Assembly: GCA_051009015.1 (NCBI GenBank)
Contig: JBPCWZ010000149.1
Location: 1-12,453, forward strand
Direction of reading: 5' to 3'
Source of the DNA: JAHRAH01 sp051009015
GTDB lineage: Bacteria; Pseudomonadota; Gammaproteobacteria; Tethybacterales; Persebacteraceae
DNA: 12,453 bases
Made by a program: the position numbers and the translations under genes. Under the pieces are notes generated by a model. The model saw only the letters and a program-made list of their open reading frames with translations, ran no database searches and was not told where the DNA came from. The number at the start of each line of letters is the position of its first letter. Position 1 is the stretch's first letter. Below are positions 1 through 6,514 of the stretch, in pieces.

Positions 1-2
1 TC

Positions 3-782
3 GTTTTGTCGCAACCCGCCGCCGGTTTGATGACGGTGACGATAAGCGGCGTCGGCTTTACGCTTGTCGGCGGCGAGTATGTCCGCTCCGGATATACCGG
101 GCAGGATACTTTGACTTTGCGCTTTATTACTTCGTGCAGTGTCCGCGAAGGTTGCGATGGCAATGCTTTCGGGCTGACGACCGACGCGAATCGCAACGAC
201 CGCATCGCCGCATTCCGGGCGATGGATTTGGAAACGATGCGTCAGTTTGCCGCCACCGGCGCGGATTTGAACGAGGCGGTGGAAAGCCCGGATGCCCGCC
301 ATCTTTTACTTTACTATCTTGCCAATGCGACATTTACCGGCACGCCCCATCCGCAACTTGCCAAAATGTCCGTGATGATATCCGCCGGTGCCGATGTCAA
401 TCGCAAGGCGGAAAACGGACATGCAATGCTGCATTTTTCGGCATTGGAAAGAGCATCCACACGCCGCCCGCTGGAAGCACTGCTGGCGATGGATGGCATA
501 TCGGTCAACATTACAAGAGACGACGGCGATACGCCGCTTGACCGGATAGCGGTGTTTCATGCATTTCTTGAAGGGAATACACGGCTTGAGGAAAATGCCC
601 GTGTATTGAGAGAAGCGGGCGGGATATGCATAAGGCGCACAAACACAACCATCTGCGGCGTCGCCCAACAATCGCCCAACATTTCCCTGCCAAACAACGC
701 CAACAAAACTTTCATCATCCGCGGCGACAACTTAAACACCCCCGGCGTCATCGGCAACCTATCAACCACGCCCGAACAATAA
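3..782 (+). CDS. Ankyrin-repeat protein, 3' part (5' end outside window)
   Basis: The frame is open from the left edge, so the first in-frame TTG (6-8) is probably internal and the gene starts upstream. About 259 residues are visible. The first part (to about nt 165) is not ankyrin-like: a beta-rich, Gly/Tyr/Thr-rich stretch with two nearby cysteines (codons 135-137 and 153-155). About four degenerate ankyrin repeats follow, recognised by TGADLN, SAGADVNRKAENG, LHFSALE, DGDTPLDRIA and REAGG. The last 40 or so residues are Asn/Thr/Ser-rich and resemble no ankyrin cap. The repeats are far more diverged than those of the minus-strand ankyrin genes at the right of the window, so this is not a recent copy of them. 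Ankyrin repeats bind proteins; the partner and cell location cannot be told because the N-terminus is missing. It could be exported, given the cysteine pair, but that is a guess. Confidence 0.75.
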   Translation, partial: VLSQPAAGLMTVTISGVGFTLVGGEYVRSGYTGQDTLTLRFITSCSVREGCDGNAFGLTTDANRNDRIAAFRAMDLETMRQFAATGADLNEAVESPDARHLLLYYLANATFTGTPHPQLAKMSVMISAGADVNRKAENGHAMLHFSALERASTRRPLEALLAMDGISVNITRDDGDTPLDRIAVFHAFLEGNTRLEENARVLREAGGICIRRTNTTICGVAQQSPNISLPNNANKTFIIRGDNLNTPGVIGNLSTTPEQ

Positions 783-792
783 CCCCCCATAG

Positions 793-830
793 ATTCCCGC
801 CCGCGCGGGAATGACGGAAGAGGCGGGAAT
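793..830. repeat. dRS3-like palindrome plus half copy (left doublet)
   Basis: A perfect inverted repeat ATTCCCGC (793-800) / GCGGGAAT (805-812) has a 4-nt loop, CCGC. It matches the ATTCCC-N8-GGGAAT plan of neisserial dRS3 elements. A second half copy, GCGGGAAT, lies at 823-830, so GCGGGAATGAC occurs twice (805-815 and 823-833). The reverse complement of this full-plus-half arrangement is seen at 8499-8540. The hairpin starts 10 nt after the stop codon of the ankyrin gene and could stop or protect its transcript, but no T-run follows it. Confidence 0.8.
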
Positions 831-855
831 GACATTAAAGGGACGCGGGCGGCGG

Positions 856-861
856 TATAAT
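856..861 (+). promoter_or_regulatory. Putative -10 box upstream of dmdA
   Basis: TATAAT is a perfect match to the sigma-70 -10 consensus, 32 nt before the proposed dmdA start. No good -35 hexamer lies 16-18 nt upstream, where the sequence is G-rich. The nearest candidate, TGACAT at 830-835, is spaced too far (20 nt). If used, transcription would start near 868 and give a short leader of about 26 nt. Being the only strong -10 in the 111-nt gap, it is the best candidate promoter for the dmdA-dmdB-dgkA-permease run. Confidence 0.45.
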
Positions 862-893
862 TGCCCTTACCGCAAACAGGATGCATTCTTAAA

Positions 894-2039
894 ATGACAA
901 ACGACAAAATGCCGGTTTTTGCCTTTGGCAGCCGCGTTCGGCCTTCGCCCTATTTTGAGGCGACTTTGCGCTGGGGCGCGAGTGCCTTTACGACTTACAA
1001 CCACACTTGCATGCCGGCGCGATATGGCGACGGCAGGCAGGAATATGTTGCGCTGACGACTGCCGCGACTTTGTGGGATGTCGCCGCCGAGCGGCAGGTG
1101 GAAATAAGCGGCGCCGATGCTTTTGCCTTTGCGCAGTATCTGACGCCGCGCGATTTGTCATCTTGCGCGCCGGGCAAATGCCGTTATGTCCTCATTACAA
1201 ATGCCGAAGGCGGTGTTATTAATGACCCTGTGCTTTTGCGCCTTGAAGAGAATCTTATTTGGCTTTCCGCCGCTGATTCGGATTTGATGTTGTGGTGTCG
1301 GGGTATTGCGGCGGGCGGCGGTTTTGATGTTGTGTTGCGCGAGCCGGATGTTTCTCCTTTGCAGTTGCAAGGTCCGAAGGCGGCGGATGTCGCCGCAGCG
1401 ATGTTTGGCGAGTGGGTGCGGGAGTTGGCTTATTTTCATTTGCGGCGGTTTGATTTTGAAGGCGCGCCGCTTGTTGTTTCGCGCACCGGTTGGAGCGGCG
1501 AGCGCGGTTATGAAATATACCTTTGCGACGGCGAGCGCGGCGATTGGCTTTGGGAGCGCATTATGTCTGCCGGCAAACCTTTCGGCATTTGTCCCGCCGC
1601 GCCTTCGGCGGTGCGGCGTATTGAGGGCGGCTTGCTTTCTTACGGCGCGGATATTAATGGCAAAGATACGCCGATGCATCTGGGCTTGGAGCGGCTGGTG
1701 CATCTTGACGGCGATTTTGATTTTATCGGCAAGCGCGCTTTGCGGGCGCAAAAAAGTATCGGGCGAAAACTTGCCGGGGTTGTTTTGGACGGCTCTCCTT
1801 TTGTTGCGCCTTTGGCGAGATGGCGCAATGTGTTGGATATTCCCGGCGGGGCGCGGGTTGGCAAAGTGCGCAGTGCCGTTTATTCGCCGAGGTTGCAAAA
1901 AAATATTGGCATCGCAATGCTGGACAATCCGCATAACGATATCGGCGCGCAACTTTATGCCGAAAGTATCGGCGGCGATGACGGGCGGCGGCTGCGGGTT
2001 TGTCAAATGCCGTTTGTGGATAACTCTGCCGCCGGATAG
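894..2039 (+). CDS. dmdA: DMSP demethylase DmdA (GcvT-like aminomethyltransferase fold)
   Basis: A 381-aa protein of the GcvT/DmdA family. DmdA moves one S-methyl of dimethylsulfoniopropionate to tetrahydrofolate, giving 3-methylmercaptopropionate and 5-methyl-THF in the cytoplasm. Matches to DmdA as I recall it: SPYFEATLRWGA (18-29), YNHT (35-38), WDVAAERQVEISG (61-73), LTPRDL (83-88), GGVINDPVLL (106-115), EPDVSPLQLQGPKA (150-163), RIEGGLLSYG (242-251). The N-terminal SPYFxATxRWGA block and the NDP in place of the GcvT catalytic Asp motif favour DmdA over true glycine-cleavage T protein; no gcvH or gcvP is nearby. Length is close to the usual 370 or so. ATG 894 was chosen because it lies just before the conserved N-terminus; ATG 909 is an alternative. 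The Shine-Dalgarno is weak (AGGA, 878-881). dmdB begins 2 nt after the stop, which supports the pathway assignment. A DmdA-like paralogue with another methyl donor is the main alternative. Confidence 0.85.
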   Translation: MTNDKMPVFAFGSRVRPSPYFEATLRWGASAFTTYNHTCMPARYGDGRQEYVALTTAATLWDVAAERQVEISGADAFAFAQYLTPRDLSSCAPGKCRYVLITNAEGGVINDPVLLRLEENLIWLSAADSDLMLWCRGIAAGGGFDVVLREPDVSPLQLQGPKAADVAAAMFGEWVRELAYFHLRRFDFEGAPLVVSRTGWSGERGYEIYLCDGERGDWLWERIMSAGKPFGICPAAPSAVRRIEGGLLSYGADINGKDTPMHLGLERLVHLDGDFDFIGKRALRAQKSIGRKLAGVVLDGSPFVAPLARWRNVLDIPGGARVGKVRSAVYSPRLQKNIGIAMLDNPHNDIGAQLYAESIGGDDGRRLRVCQMPFVDNSAAG

Positions 2040-2041
2040 AT

Positions 2042-3658
2042 ATGATGGATACTGCAGGATTAAACAAAAACCGCGCTAACTATGTGCCGCTTTCGCCGGT
2101 GAGTTTTTTGCTGCGCACGGCTCGCGCTTATCCGCAGCGCACTGCCATTATCTACGGGCGGCGGCGGTTGTCGTGGTCGGCTTTGTATTCCCGCTGCGCG
2201 CGGATGGCGGCATCTTTGGCAAAGCGCGGCATCCAAAAAGGCGATGTTGTTTCTTTTGTCGCCGCCAATACGCCGGAACTTGTTGAGGCGCATTTTGCCG
2301 TGCCGATGGCCGGGGCGGTTTTGAATGCCGTCAATGTCCGGCTGGACATTGACACGATGCGCCATATTTTTGAACATGGCGAAGCGAAGATGGTTTTTGT
2401 TGATGGCGAGTTTTCCGCCAAAGTCGGCGCGGCGGTGGCAAAGATGAAAAAGCCGCCGGTTGTTATTGATATTCCCGATGACGAAAACGGCATTTGCGAA
2501 AATATCGGCGCGTGCGATTATGAAACTTTGCTTGCCGAAAGCGGCGGCGAAGAGTTGTGCATTATGCCCGATAACGAATGGCAGCCGATAACATTGAACT
2601 ACACTTCCGGCACGACCGGCAAGCCCAAGGGCGTGGTATATCATCATCGCGGCGCGTATTTGATGGCAATGGGCAGCATTCCGGCATGGGATATGCAAAA
2701 GCACGGCGTTTATATTTACAGCGTGCCGATGTTTCACTGCAACGGCTGGGGTTATGCATGGACGCAAACACTCCTCGCCGGGACTATTGTGTGCTTGCGC
2801 AAGGTTGATGGCGGCGATATTTTGCGTTTGATACAAGAACACAAAGCCGATTCGCTCGGCGGCGCGCCGGTTGTTTTGGCGATGCTTGCCGAAGCGGTCA
2901 AGAATATCAAAGGCGGGAAGTTGCCGCATGCGGTCAAAGTGATGACCGCCGGCGCGCCGCCTCCGCCCGCTGTTTTGGCGGCGGTGGAAGAAGCGGGTTT
3001 TTCTGTGACGCATGTTTATGGGCTGACGGAAACATTCGGGCACACGACTATTTGCGCGCATCAGGAGGAGTGGGAATCTTTGCCGCCGGATGAGCGCGCG
3101 CAGATGCAGGCACAACAGGGAGTCGGTTATCCCATATTGCAGGATTGGGCGGTTTTGGATTCGCACGGCAACCCCCTGCCCGCCGACGGCAAAAGCATGG
3201 GCGAGATAGCACTTCGCGGCAATACCATCATGAGAGGGTATCTCAAAGACCCGCAAGCAACGGCGGCGGCTTTTTGCGGCGAATGGTTTCTCAGCGGCGA
3301 TTTGGCGGTAATGCATCCGAGCGGTTATTTGCAGATAAAAGACCGCCTGAAAGATGTCATCATTTCCGGCGGCGAAAACATATCTTCGGTGGCGGTGGAA
3401 GCCGCCCTTTGCGCGCATCCTTCCGTTTTGCTGGCGGCGGTGGTGGCAAAGCCGGATGACAAATGGGGCGAGACGCCCTGTGCTTTTGTGGAACTTCGCC
3501 GGGGGGCAGAGGCAAGCGCGGAAGAACTGATGAAGTTTTGCCGCGCCAAACTTGCCGGTTATATGCGCCCGCGCTATGTGATTTTTGGCGAACTGCCCAA
3601 GACGGCGACCGGCAAAATCCAAAAATATCAACTGCGCGAGCGCGCCAAAACACTCTAA
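2042..3658 (+). CDS. dmdB: 3-methylmercaptopropionate-CoA ligase DmdB (AMP-forming)
   Basis: A 538-aa acyl-adenylate-forming enzyme. With the dmdA neighbour the likely reaction is MMPA + ATP + CoA to MMPA-CoA + AMP + PPi, the second step of DMSP demethylation. Visible motifs: P-loop YTSGTTGKPKG (187-197), MFHCNGW (230-236), the A5 motif YGLTET (326-331), SGD (418-420), the hinge KDRLKD (433-438), SGGENIS (442-448), and the C-terminal PKTATGKIQK (519-528) with catalytic Lys525. The N-terminal ANYVPLSPVSFLLR and the AHFAVPMAGAVLNAVNVRLD block (83-102) fit the DmdB/medium-chain acyl-CoA synthetase group. It starts 2 nt after the dmdA stop, with ATGATG and no clear ribosome site of its own, so translation is probably coupled. 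Sequence alone cannot separate an MMPA ligase from a general short/medium-chain acyl-CoA ligase; the assignment rests on context. Confidence 0.8.
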   Translation: MMDTAGLNKNRANYVPLSPVSFLLRTARAYPQRTAIIYGRRRLSWSALYSRCARMAASLAKRGIQKGDVVSFVAANTPELVEAHFAVPMAGAVLNAVNVRLDIDTMRHIFEHGEAKMVFVDGEFSAKVGAAVAKMKKPPVVIDIPDDENGICENIGACDYETLLAESGGEELCIMPDNEWQPITLNYTSGTTGKPKGVVYHHRGAYLMAMGSIPAWDMQKHGVYIYSVPMFHCNGWGYAWTQTLLAGTIVCLRKVDGGDILRLIQEHKADSLGGAPVVLAMLAEAVKNIKGGKLPHAVKVMTAGAPPPPAVLAAVEEAGFSVTHVYGLTETFGHTTICAHQEEWESLPPDERAQMQAQQGVGYPILQDWAVLDSHGNPLPADGKSMGEIALRGNTIMRGYLKDPQATAAAFCGEWFLSGDLAVMHPSGYLQIKDRLKDVIISGGENISSVAVEAALCAHPSVLLAAVVAKPDDKWGETPCAFVELRRGAEASAEELMKFCRAKLAGYMRPRYVIFGELPKTATGKIQKYQLRERAKTL

Positions 3659-3665
3659 CTTACAA

Positions 3666-4052
3666 GTGTCCAAAGGCAAGGGCGGGTTTTTGTCGCTGCG
3701 CCGTTTGATGGCGGCGTTTGCGGCGTCGGTTGCCGGTTTGCGCTGTGTGTTTTTGGAAGAGGCGGCTTTTCGTTTGGAAGTGGCGATTATTGCCGTGCTT
3801 TTGCCGGTAGCATTGTTTGCCGAGATTACCGCCGGACAAAAAGCGCTTTTGATAGCGGTGTTATTGCTGGTGCTTGTCGCCGAGTTAATCAATAGCGCCA
3901 TTGAAGCGGCGGTGGATTGGACGGCGCAGCAACTGCCGCCCGAAAGCCGCCGTCATCCGCTGGCGGCAAAAGCCAAAGATGCCGCATCGGCGGGAGTTTT
4001 TATCTCCGTCATTATTGCCGCCGTTGTTTGGCTGCTGGTATTTTTCGGATAG
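3666..4052 (+). CDS. dgkA: Diacylglycerol kinase, prokaryotic DgkA type
   Basis: A 128-aa integral inner-membrane enzyme that phosphorylates diacylglycerol to phosphatidate, recycling lipid released by periplasmic glucan modification in Gram-negatives. Family signatures align with E. coli DgkA: EEAAFRLE (31-38, Glu32 matching E. coli Glu28), AELINSAIEAAVD (72-84, with Glu73, Asn76, Glu80 and Asp84), and HPLAAKAKDAAS (97-108). Three hydrophobic helices lie near 39-54, 59-82 and 108-127. Length is close to E. coli (122 aa). The GTG at 3666 was chosen because it gives a family-like N-terminus and avoids overlap with dmdB; it has no clear Shine-Dalgarno and sits 7 nt after the dmdB stop, so coupling is likely. 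A later ATG (3708) would cut into the conserved surface helix. Its place between dmdB and a permease gives no obvious tie to DMSP metabolism. Confidence 0.9.
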   Translation: MSKGKGGFLSLRRLMAAFAASVAGLRCVFLEEAAFRLEVAIIAVLLPVALFAEITAGQKALLIAVLLLVLVAELINSAIEAAVDWTAQQLPPESRRHPLAAKAKDAASAGVFISVIIAAVVWLLVFFG

Positions 4053-4060
4053 ATAAAACA

Positions 4061-4909
4061 ATGCGCGAGCGTCCGGCGGGTTTGATAGCGGGCATTACCG
4101 GCGTTGCGGTTTTGTCGCCGGATTCCTTGTTATTGCGTTTTGCCGACTGCGAGGCATTTGCCGCATCCGCCGTGCGCGGTTTGATGATAGCGCTGGCGGC
4201 GCTGGCATTGTTTGTTGTTTTCCCATCCTTGCGGCGGGGGTTTCGCTGGCGTCCGATGCTTTTGTATGCGGCGGTTTTTGGCATCGGCACGGTGTCCTTT
4301 GCCTTGTCAATCAAATACACCTATATCGCCAATACTCTGGTTATCATCGCCTCTTCGCCCTTGCTCGCCGCGATTGGCGCGCGCTTGTTTATCGGCGAAG
4401 TTGTTGCGGTGCAAACATGGCTGGCGGCGGTTGTCGTTGCGCTGGGCGTTTTGGTGATATTTCTTTTGCGCCCGGACTCTGCGGCGGAAAGTATCGGCAT
4501 TGGCGATTTGCTGGCACTCGGGGCGGCGGCATCGCTTGCCGGCACAAGCATTATTTTGCGAAAGCACCGGACGATGGCTGCCGGTCCCGGTTTGATGATG
4601 GGCGGGTTTTTTGCCGCATTGCTGAGCGCGCCTTTTGCCGATTATGCGGATATTAGCACAAGCGATTTTGCCTGGCTGACATTGAACGGCGTAGTTGTCG
4701 TGCCGGTGGCGTTTTTATTGACGGCATATGCCGCGCGGCGTTTGCCGCCGCCGGAGACGACATTGTTGTTTTTGCTGGAGACGATATTCGGCTCGGTTTT
4801 GGCATTGTTGTTTTTGGGCGAGTTTCCGCCGCAAACAACCATCGGCGCGGGCGTGATAATCCTCGGCGCGGTTTTGGCGCATTCATTCTGGGCGTTGCGG
4901 CGCGGCTGA
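4061..4909 (+). CDS. EamA/DMT-family permease, about 10 membrane helices
   Basis: A 282-aa very hydrophobic protein with the two-fold EamA layout. The first half has LSPDSLLLR (18-26), typical of the opening helix, and YTYIANTLVIIASSPLLAAI in the fourth-helix region. The second half ends with the classic PPPETTLLFLLETIFGSVLA and FLGEFPP block. About ten helices can be drawn, as expected for drug/metabolite transporters with EamA domains. These carry small metabolites, often outward; the substrate cannot be read from sequence. ATG 4061 was chosen because it lies 8 nt after the dgkA stop, and upstream in-frame sequence overlaps dgkA and is not hydrophobic. As last gene of the dmdA run, export or uptake of a DMSP-related compound is possible but unproven. 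Confidence 0.85.
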   Translation: MRERPAGLIAGITGVAVLSPDSLLLRFADCEAFAASAVRGLMIALAALALFVVFPSLRRGFRWRPMLLYAAVFGIGTVSFALSIKYTYIANTLVIIASSPLLAAIGARLFIGEVVAVQTWLAAVVVALGVLVIFLLRPDSAAESIGIGDLLALGAAASLAGTSIILRKHRTMAAGPGLMMGGFFAALLSAPFADYADISTSDFAWLTLNGVVVVPVAFLLTAYAARRLPPPETTLLFLLETIFGSVLALLFLGEFPPQTTIGAGVIILGAVLAHSFWALRRG

Positions 4910-4961
4910 CATTGTTGTGGTTTTTTTGCCGCGCGAAAATAAGGCGCAAAAATAAAAACGG

Positions 4962-4989
4962 TTGTTTTGGCGCTCTTTTGCCTTAAAAT
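4962..4989 (+). promoter_or_regulatory. Putative sigma-70-like promoter for the amidohydrolase run
   Basis: TAAAAT (4984-4989) matches five of six -10 positions. TTGTTT (4962-4967) is a weak -35 at 16-nt spacing. The flanks are AT-rich (4937-4959), unlike the GC-rich coding surroundings. The 130-nt gap between the permease stop and the amidohydrolase start is the largest inside the metabolic block, which supports a separate promoter here. Confidence 0.35.
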
Positions 4990-5022
4990 CGGCAAAGGCG
5001 CGGGATGCCCCGCGAGGCAAAA
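4976..5022 (+). promoter_or_regulatory. Hairpin leader with alternative pairings before the amidohydrolase
   Basis: TTTTGCCT (4976-4983) can pair with AGGCAAAA (5015-5022), closing over an inner hairpin CGCGGG (4999-5004) / CCCGCG (5009-5014) with loop ATGC. Part of the same TTTGCC can instead pair with GGCAAA at 4991-4996. The structure ends 4 nt before the Shine-Dalgarno AAGGAG (5027-5032). If transcription starts at the proposed promoter, most of the first TTTTGCC arm would be left out of the RNA, so the pairing may matter only in transcripts reading in from upstream, or only as DNA. No known riboswitch is recognised. Confidence 0.3.
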
Positions 5023-5039
5023 ACACAAGGAGCGGAAAA

Positions 5040-6122
5040 ATGTTTATCGTTGATTGCGATGTCCACAACAACTGGAACTCGGCCGATGTCCTCCTGCCCT
5101 ACCTGAAAGATTGGTGGCGGGATTTTTATTTGCGCGGCGAGCGCACGGGCCCGCCCGGCTCTTTCCCGCACGGGCATCGGGCGTGGTTTCACCCCGAAGA
5201 TTTCAAGCGGCAGGATGTCCAGCCGCAAAGCGAGGAGGATAACTACGCCATTATGAAGGCGAAGCATCTGGACGCCAACAAGATTGATGTCGCCATCCTC
5301 ACCGGCGACGAACCTTTGGAGGCATCCACGCTTGGCAACCCGCATCTGGCTGCGGCGCTGACCGCCGCCTACAACGACTGGCAAATAGCGGAGTGGCTGC
5401 CGAAAGACGAGCGTTTTTACGGCTCCATCATCATCGCCCCGCAGGATCCGCAACTTGCGGCGCAAGAGATTCGCCGCCTGGGGTCGCATCCGCGGATGGT
5501 GCAAGTAATGGCATCGCACGGCTCGGTAATGCCCTATGGCGACCCGTTTTATCATCCCATTTACGAAGCATGCGCCGAGGCGGGTTTGCCTTTTGCCATT
5601 CATCTGGGCGGCAACGGCGGCATTAATACCGCGCCTTTTGCCAACGGTTCGCCGCGCTATTATTGCGAAGCGCACACGCTTTTTACGCAACCCGCGCAGA
5701 CGCATCTGGTCAGTATGGTGATGAACGGCGTTTTTGAGAAGTTTCCGCAACTGATGTTTGTCATTGTGGAATGCGGCGTTTGCTGGGTGACGCCATTGCT
5801 GTGGCGGTGGGATTCCAATTGGAAAGCGCTGCGCAAGGAAACGCCGTGGGTGAAGAAGTTGCCGTCGGAATATTTCTTTTCCAATGTGCGCATGTCGTCT
5901 CAGCCGCTTGAAGCCCCGCCGGACAAAGAATCGCTGTGGTCGTTGTTGTCGGCGATGAATGCCAAAGACACGCTGATGTTTGCCTCCGACTATCCGCATT
6001 GGGACCAGGACGAGATAACCGCGCTGCGGATACCAAAAGAATGGCGTGATAACTTCTTCGGCGGCAACGCCCTCAAAACCTACCCGCGCCTGCAAACCGG
6101 CGGCGCACAACAAGCGGCATAA
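5040..6122 (+). CDS. Amidohydrolase-family (amidohydro_2 / ACMSD-like) metal hydrolase or decarboxylase
   Basis: A 360-aa TIM-barrel protein of the family that includes ACMSD-type decarboxylases and predicted metal-dependent hydrolases. Candidate metal/active-site residues: D-x-H at the first strand (Asp7, His9 in DCDVH, in place of the usual H-x-H or E-x-H), His188 in FAIHLGG, Glu244 in VIVECGV, and Asp317 in FASDYPHWD. The C-terminal NFFGGNALKTY matches the usual family end. Length is normal. ATG 5040 has a strong Shine-Dalgarno AAGGAG (5027-5032) at 7-nt spacing; in-frame sequence upstream is noncoding leader. The next gene, a Rieske protein, starts 14 nt after the stop, and this pairing recurs in other bacteria as far as I know. 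The substrate is unknown, and hydrolysis versus nonoxidative decarboxylation cannot be decided from sequence. No signal peptide, so cytoplasmic. Confidence 0.85.
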   Translation: MFIVDCDVHNNWNSADVLLPYLKDWWRDFYLRGERTGPPGSFPHGHRAWFHPEDFKRQDVQPQSEEDNYAIMKAKHLDANKIDVAILTGDEPLEASTLGNPHLAAALTAAYNDWQIAEWLPKDERFYGSIIIAPQDPQLAAQEIRRLGSHPRMVQVMASHGSVMPYGDPFYHPIYEACAEAGLPFAIHLGGNGGINTAPFANGSPRYYCEAHTLFTQPAQTHLVSMVMNGVFEKFPQLMFVIVECGVCWVTPLLWRWDSNWKALRKETPWVKKLPSEYFFSNVRMSSQPLEAPPDKESLWSLLSAMNAKDTLMFASDYPHWDQDEITALRIPKEWRDNFFGGNALKTYPRLQTGGAQQAA

Positions 6123-6136
6123 CAAAAGGCGGGAGA

Positions 6137-6487
6137 ATGACAAAACACAAGATATGCGCCGCCGCCGAACTGCCGCCGGGGGCGAAGAAAGTCATTACCA
6201 TCGGCGCGCGGCGCATTGGTGTTTTTAATGTCGGCGGTGCATATTATGCCCTTGCTGATGTTTGCCCGCATCAGGGCGCGAGCATTTGCGAAGGTCCCGT
6301 TTGCGGGACGAATGCGCCGGTTGATGATTACCGCTATGAGTTTGCAATGGACGGCGAAGTCGTCCGCTGCTCGCGGCATGGCTGGGAGTTCAGCATCAAA
6401 ACCGGCGAATGCATTGGCGTTGATGGCGTGCGCACAAAAACCTATCCGGCAAGCGAAGAAAACGGCGAAGTTTTCGTTTCCTTTTAA
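6137..6487 (+). CDS. Rieske [2Fe-2S] ferredoxin-like protein
   Basis: A 116-aa single-domain Rieske protein. Cluster ligands are Cys43-x-His45 (CPHQGA) and Cys78-x2-His81 (CSRHGWEF). The spacer between the two ligand pairs is 32 residues, about twice that of dioxygenase ferredoxins, because of an insertion around CEGPVCGTNAPVDDYRY that adds Cys51 and Cys56. Similar insertions occur in stand-alone Rieske proteins found beside amidohydrolases. No membrane anchor or Tat signal is present, so it is a soluble cytoplasmic electron carrier or a small subunit. GGGAG at 6131-6135 is too close to ATG 6137 to be ideal; the AAGG at 6126-6129 is better placed. A catalytic oxygenase subunit and a reductase are both absent from the window, so its redox partner is unknown. 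Confidence 0.88.
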   Translation: MTKHKICAAAELPPGAKKVITIGARRIGVFNVGGAYYALADVCPHQGASICEGPVCGTNAPVDDYRYEFAMDGEVVRCSRHGWEFSIKTGECIGVDGVRTKTYPASEENGEVFVSF

Positions 6488-6514
6488 TAAGGGATAACAA
6501 AGGGAGAAAGGCAA

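Noticed and set aside
894..2039. Glycine cleavage T protein (gcvT) as the identity of the first complete gene
   Set aside because: The N-terminal block and NDP motif fit DmdA better, and the neighbour is an acyl-CoA ligase rather than gcvH or gcvP.
2152..2493. tRNA or rRNA genes anywhere in the window
   Set aside because: No cloverleaf with a T-loop GTTCRA-type motif or rRNA signature was recognised by eye on either strand; the coordinates given are one Ala/Thr-rich antisense stretch inspected and dismissed. A dedicated scan was not possible.
2060..3901. A 613-codon antisense frame opposite dmdB and dgkA; also 4983-6143 and 6080-7351 on the minus strand
   Set aside because: They are opposite genes with clear catalytic motifs, have His/Arg/Ala-rich composition typical of antisense frames in GC-rich coding DNA, and show no domains.
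4900..4934. Possible terminator after the permease: GCGCGGC (4900-4906) with GCCGCGC (4928-4934)
   Set aside because: The T-run (4921-4927) lies inside the 21-nt loop rather than after the stem, and the left arm is within the coding region, so it does not fit an intrinsic terminator.
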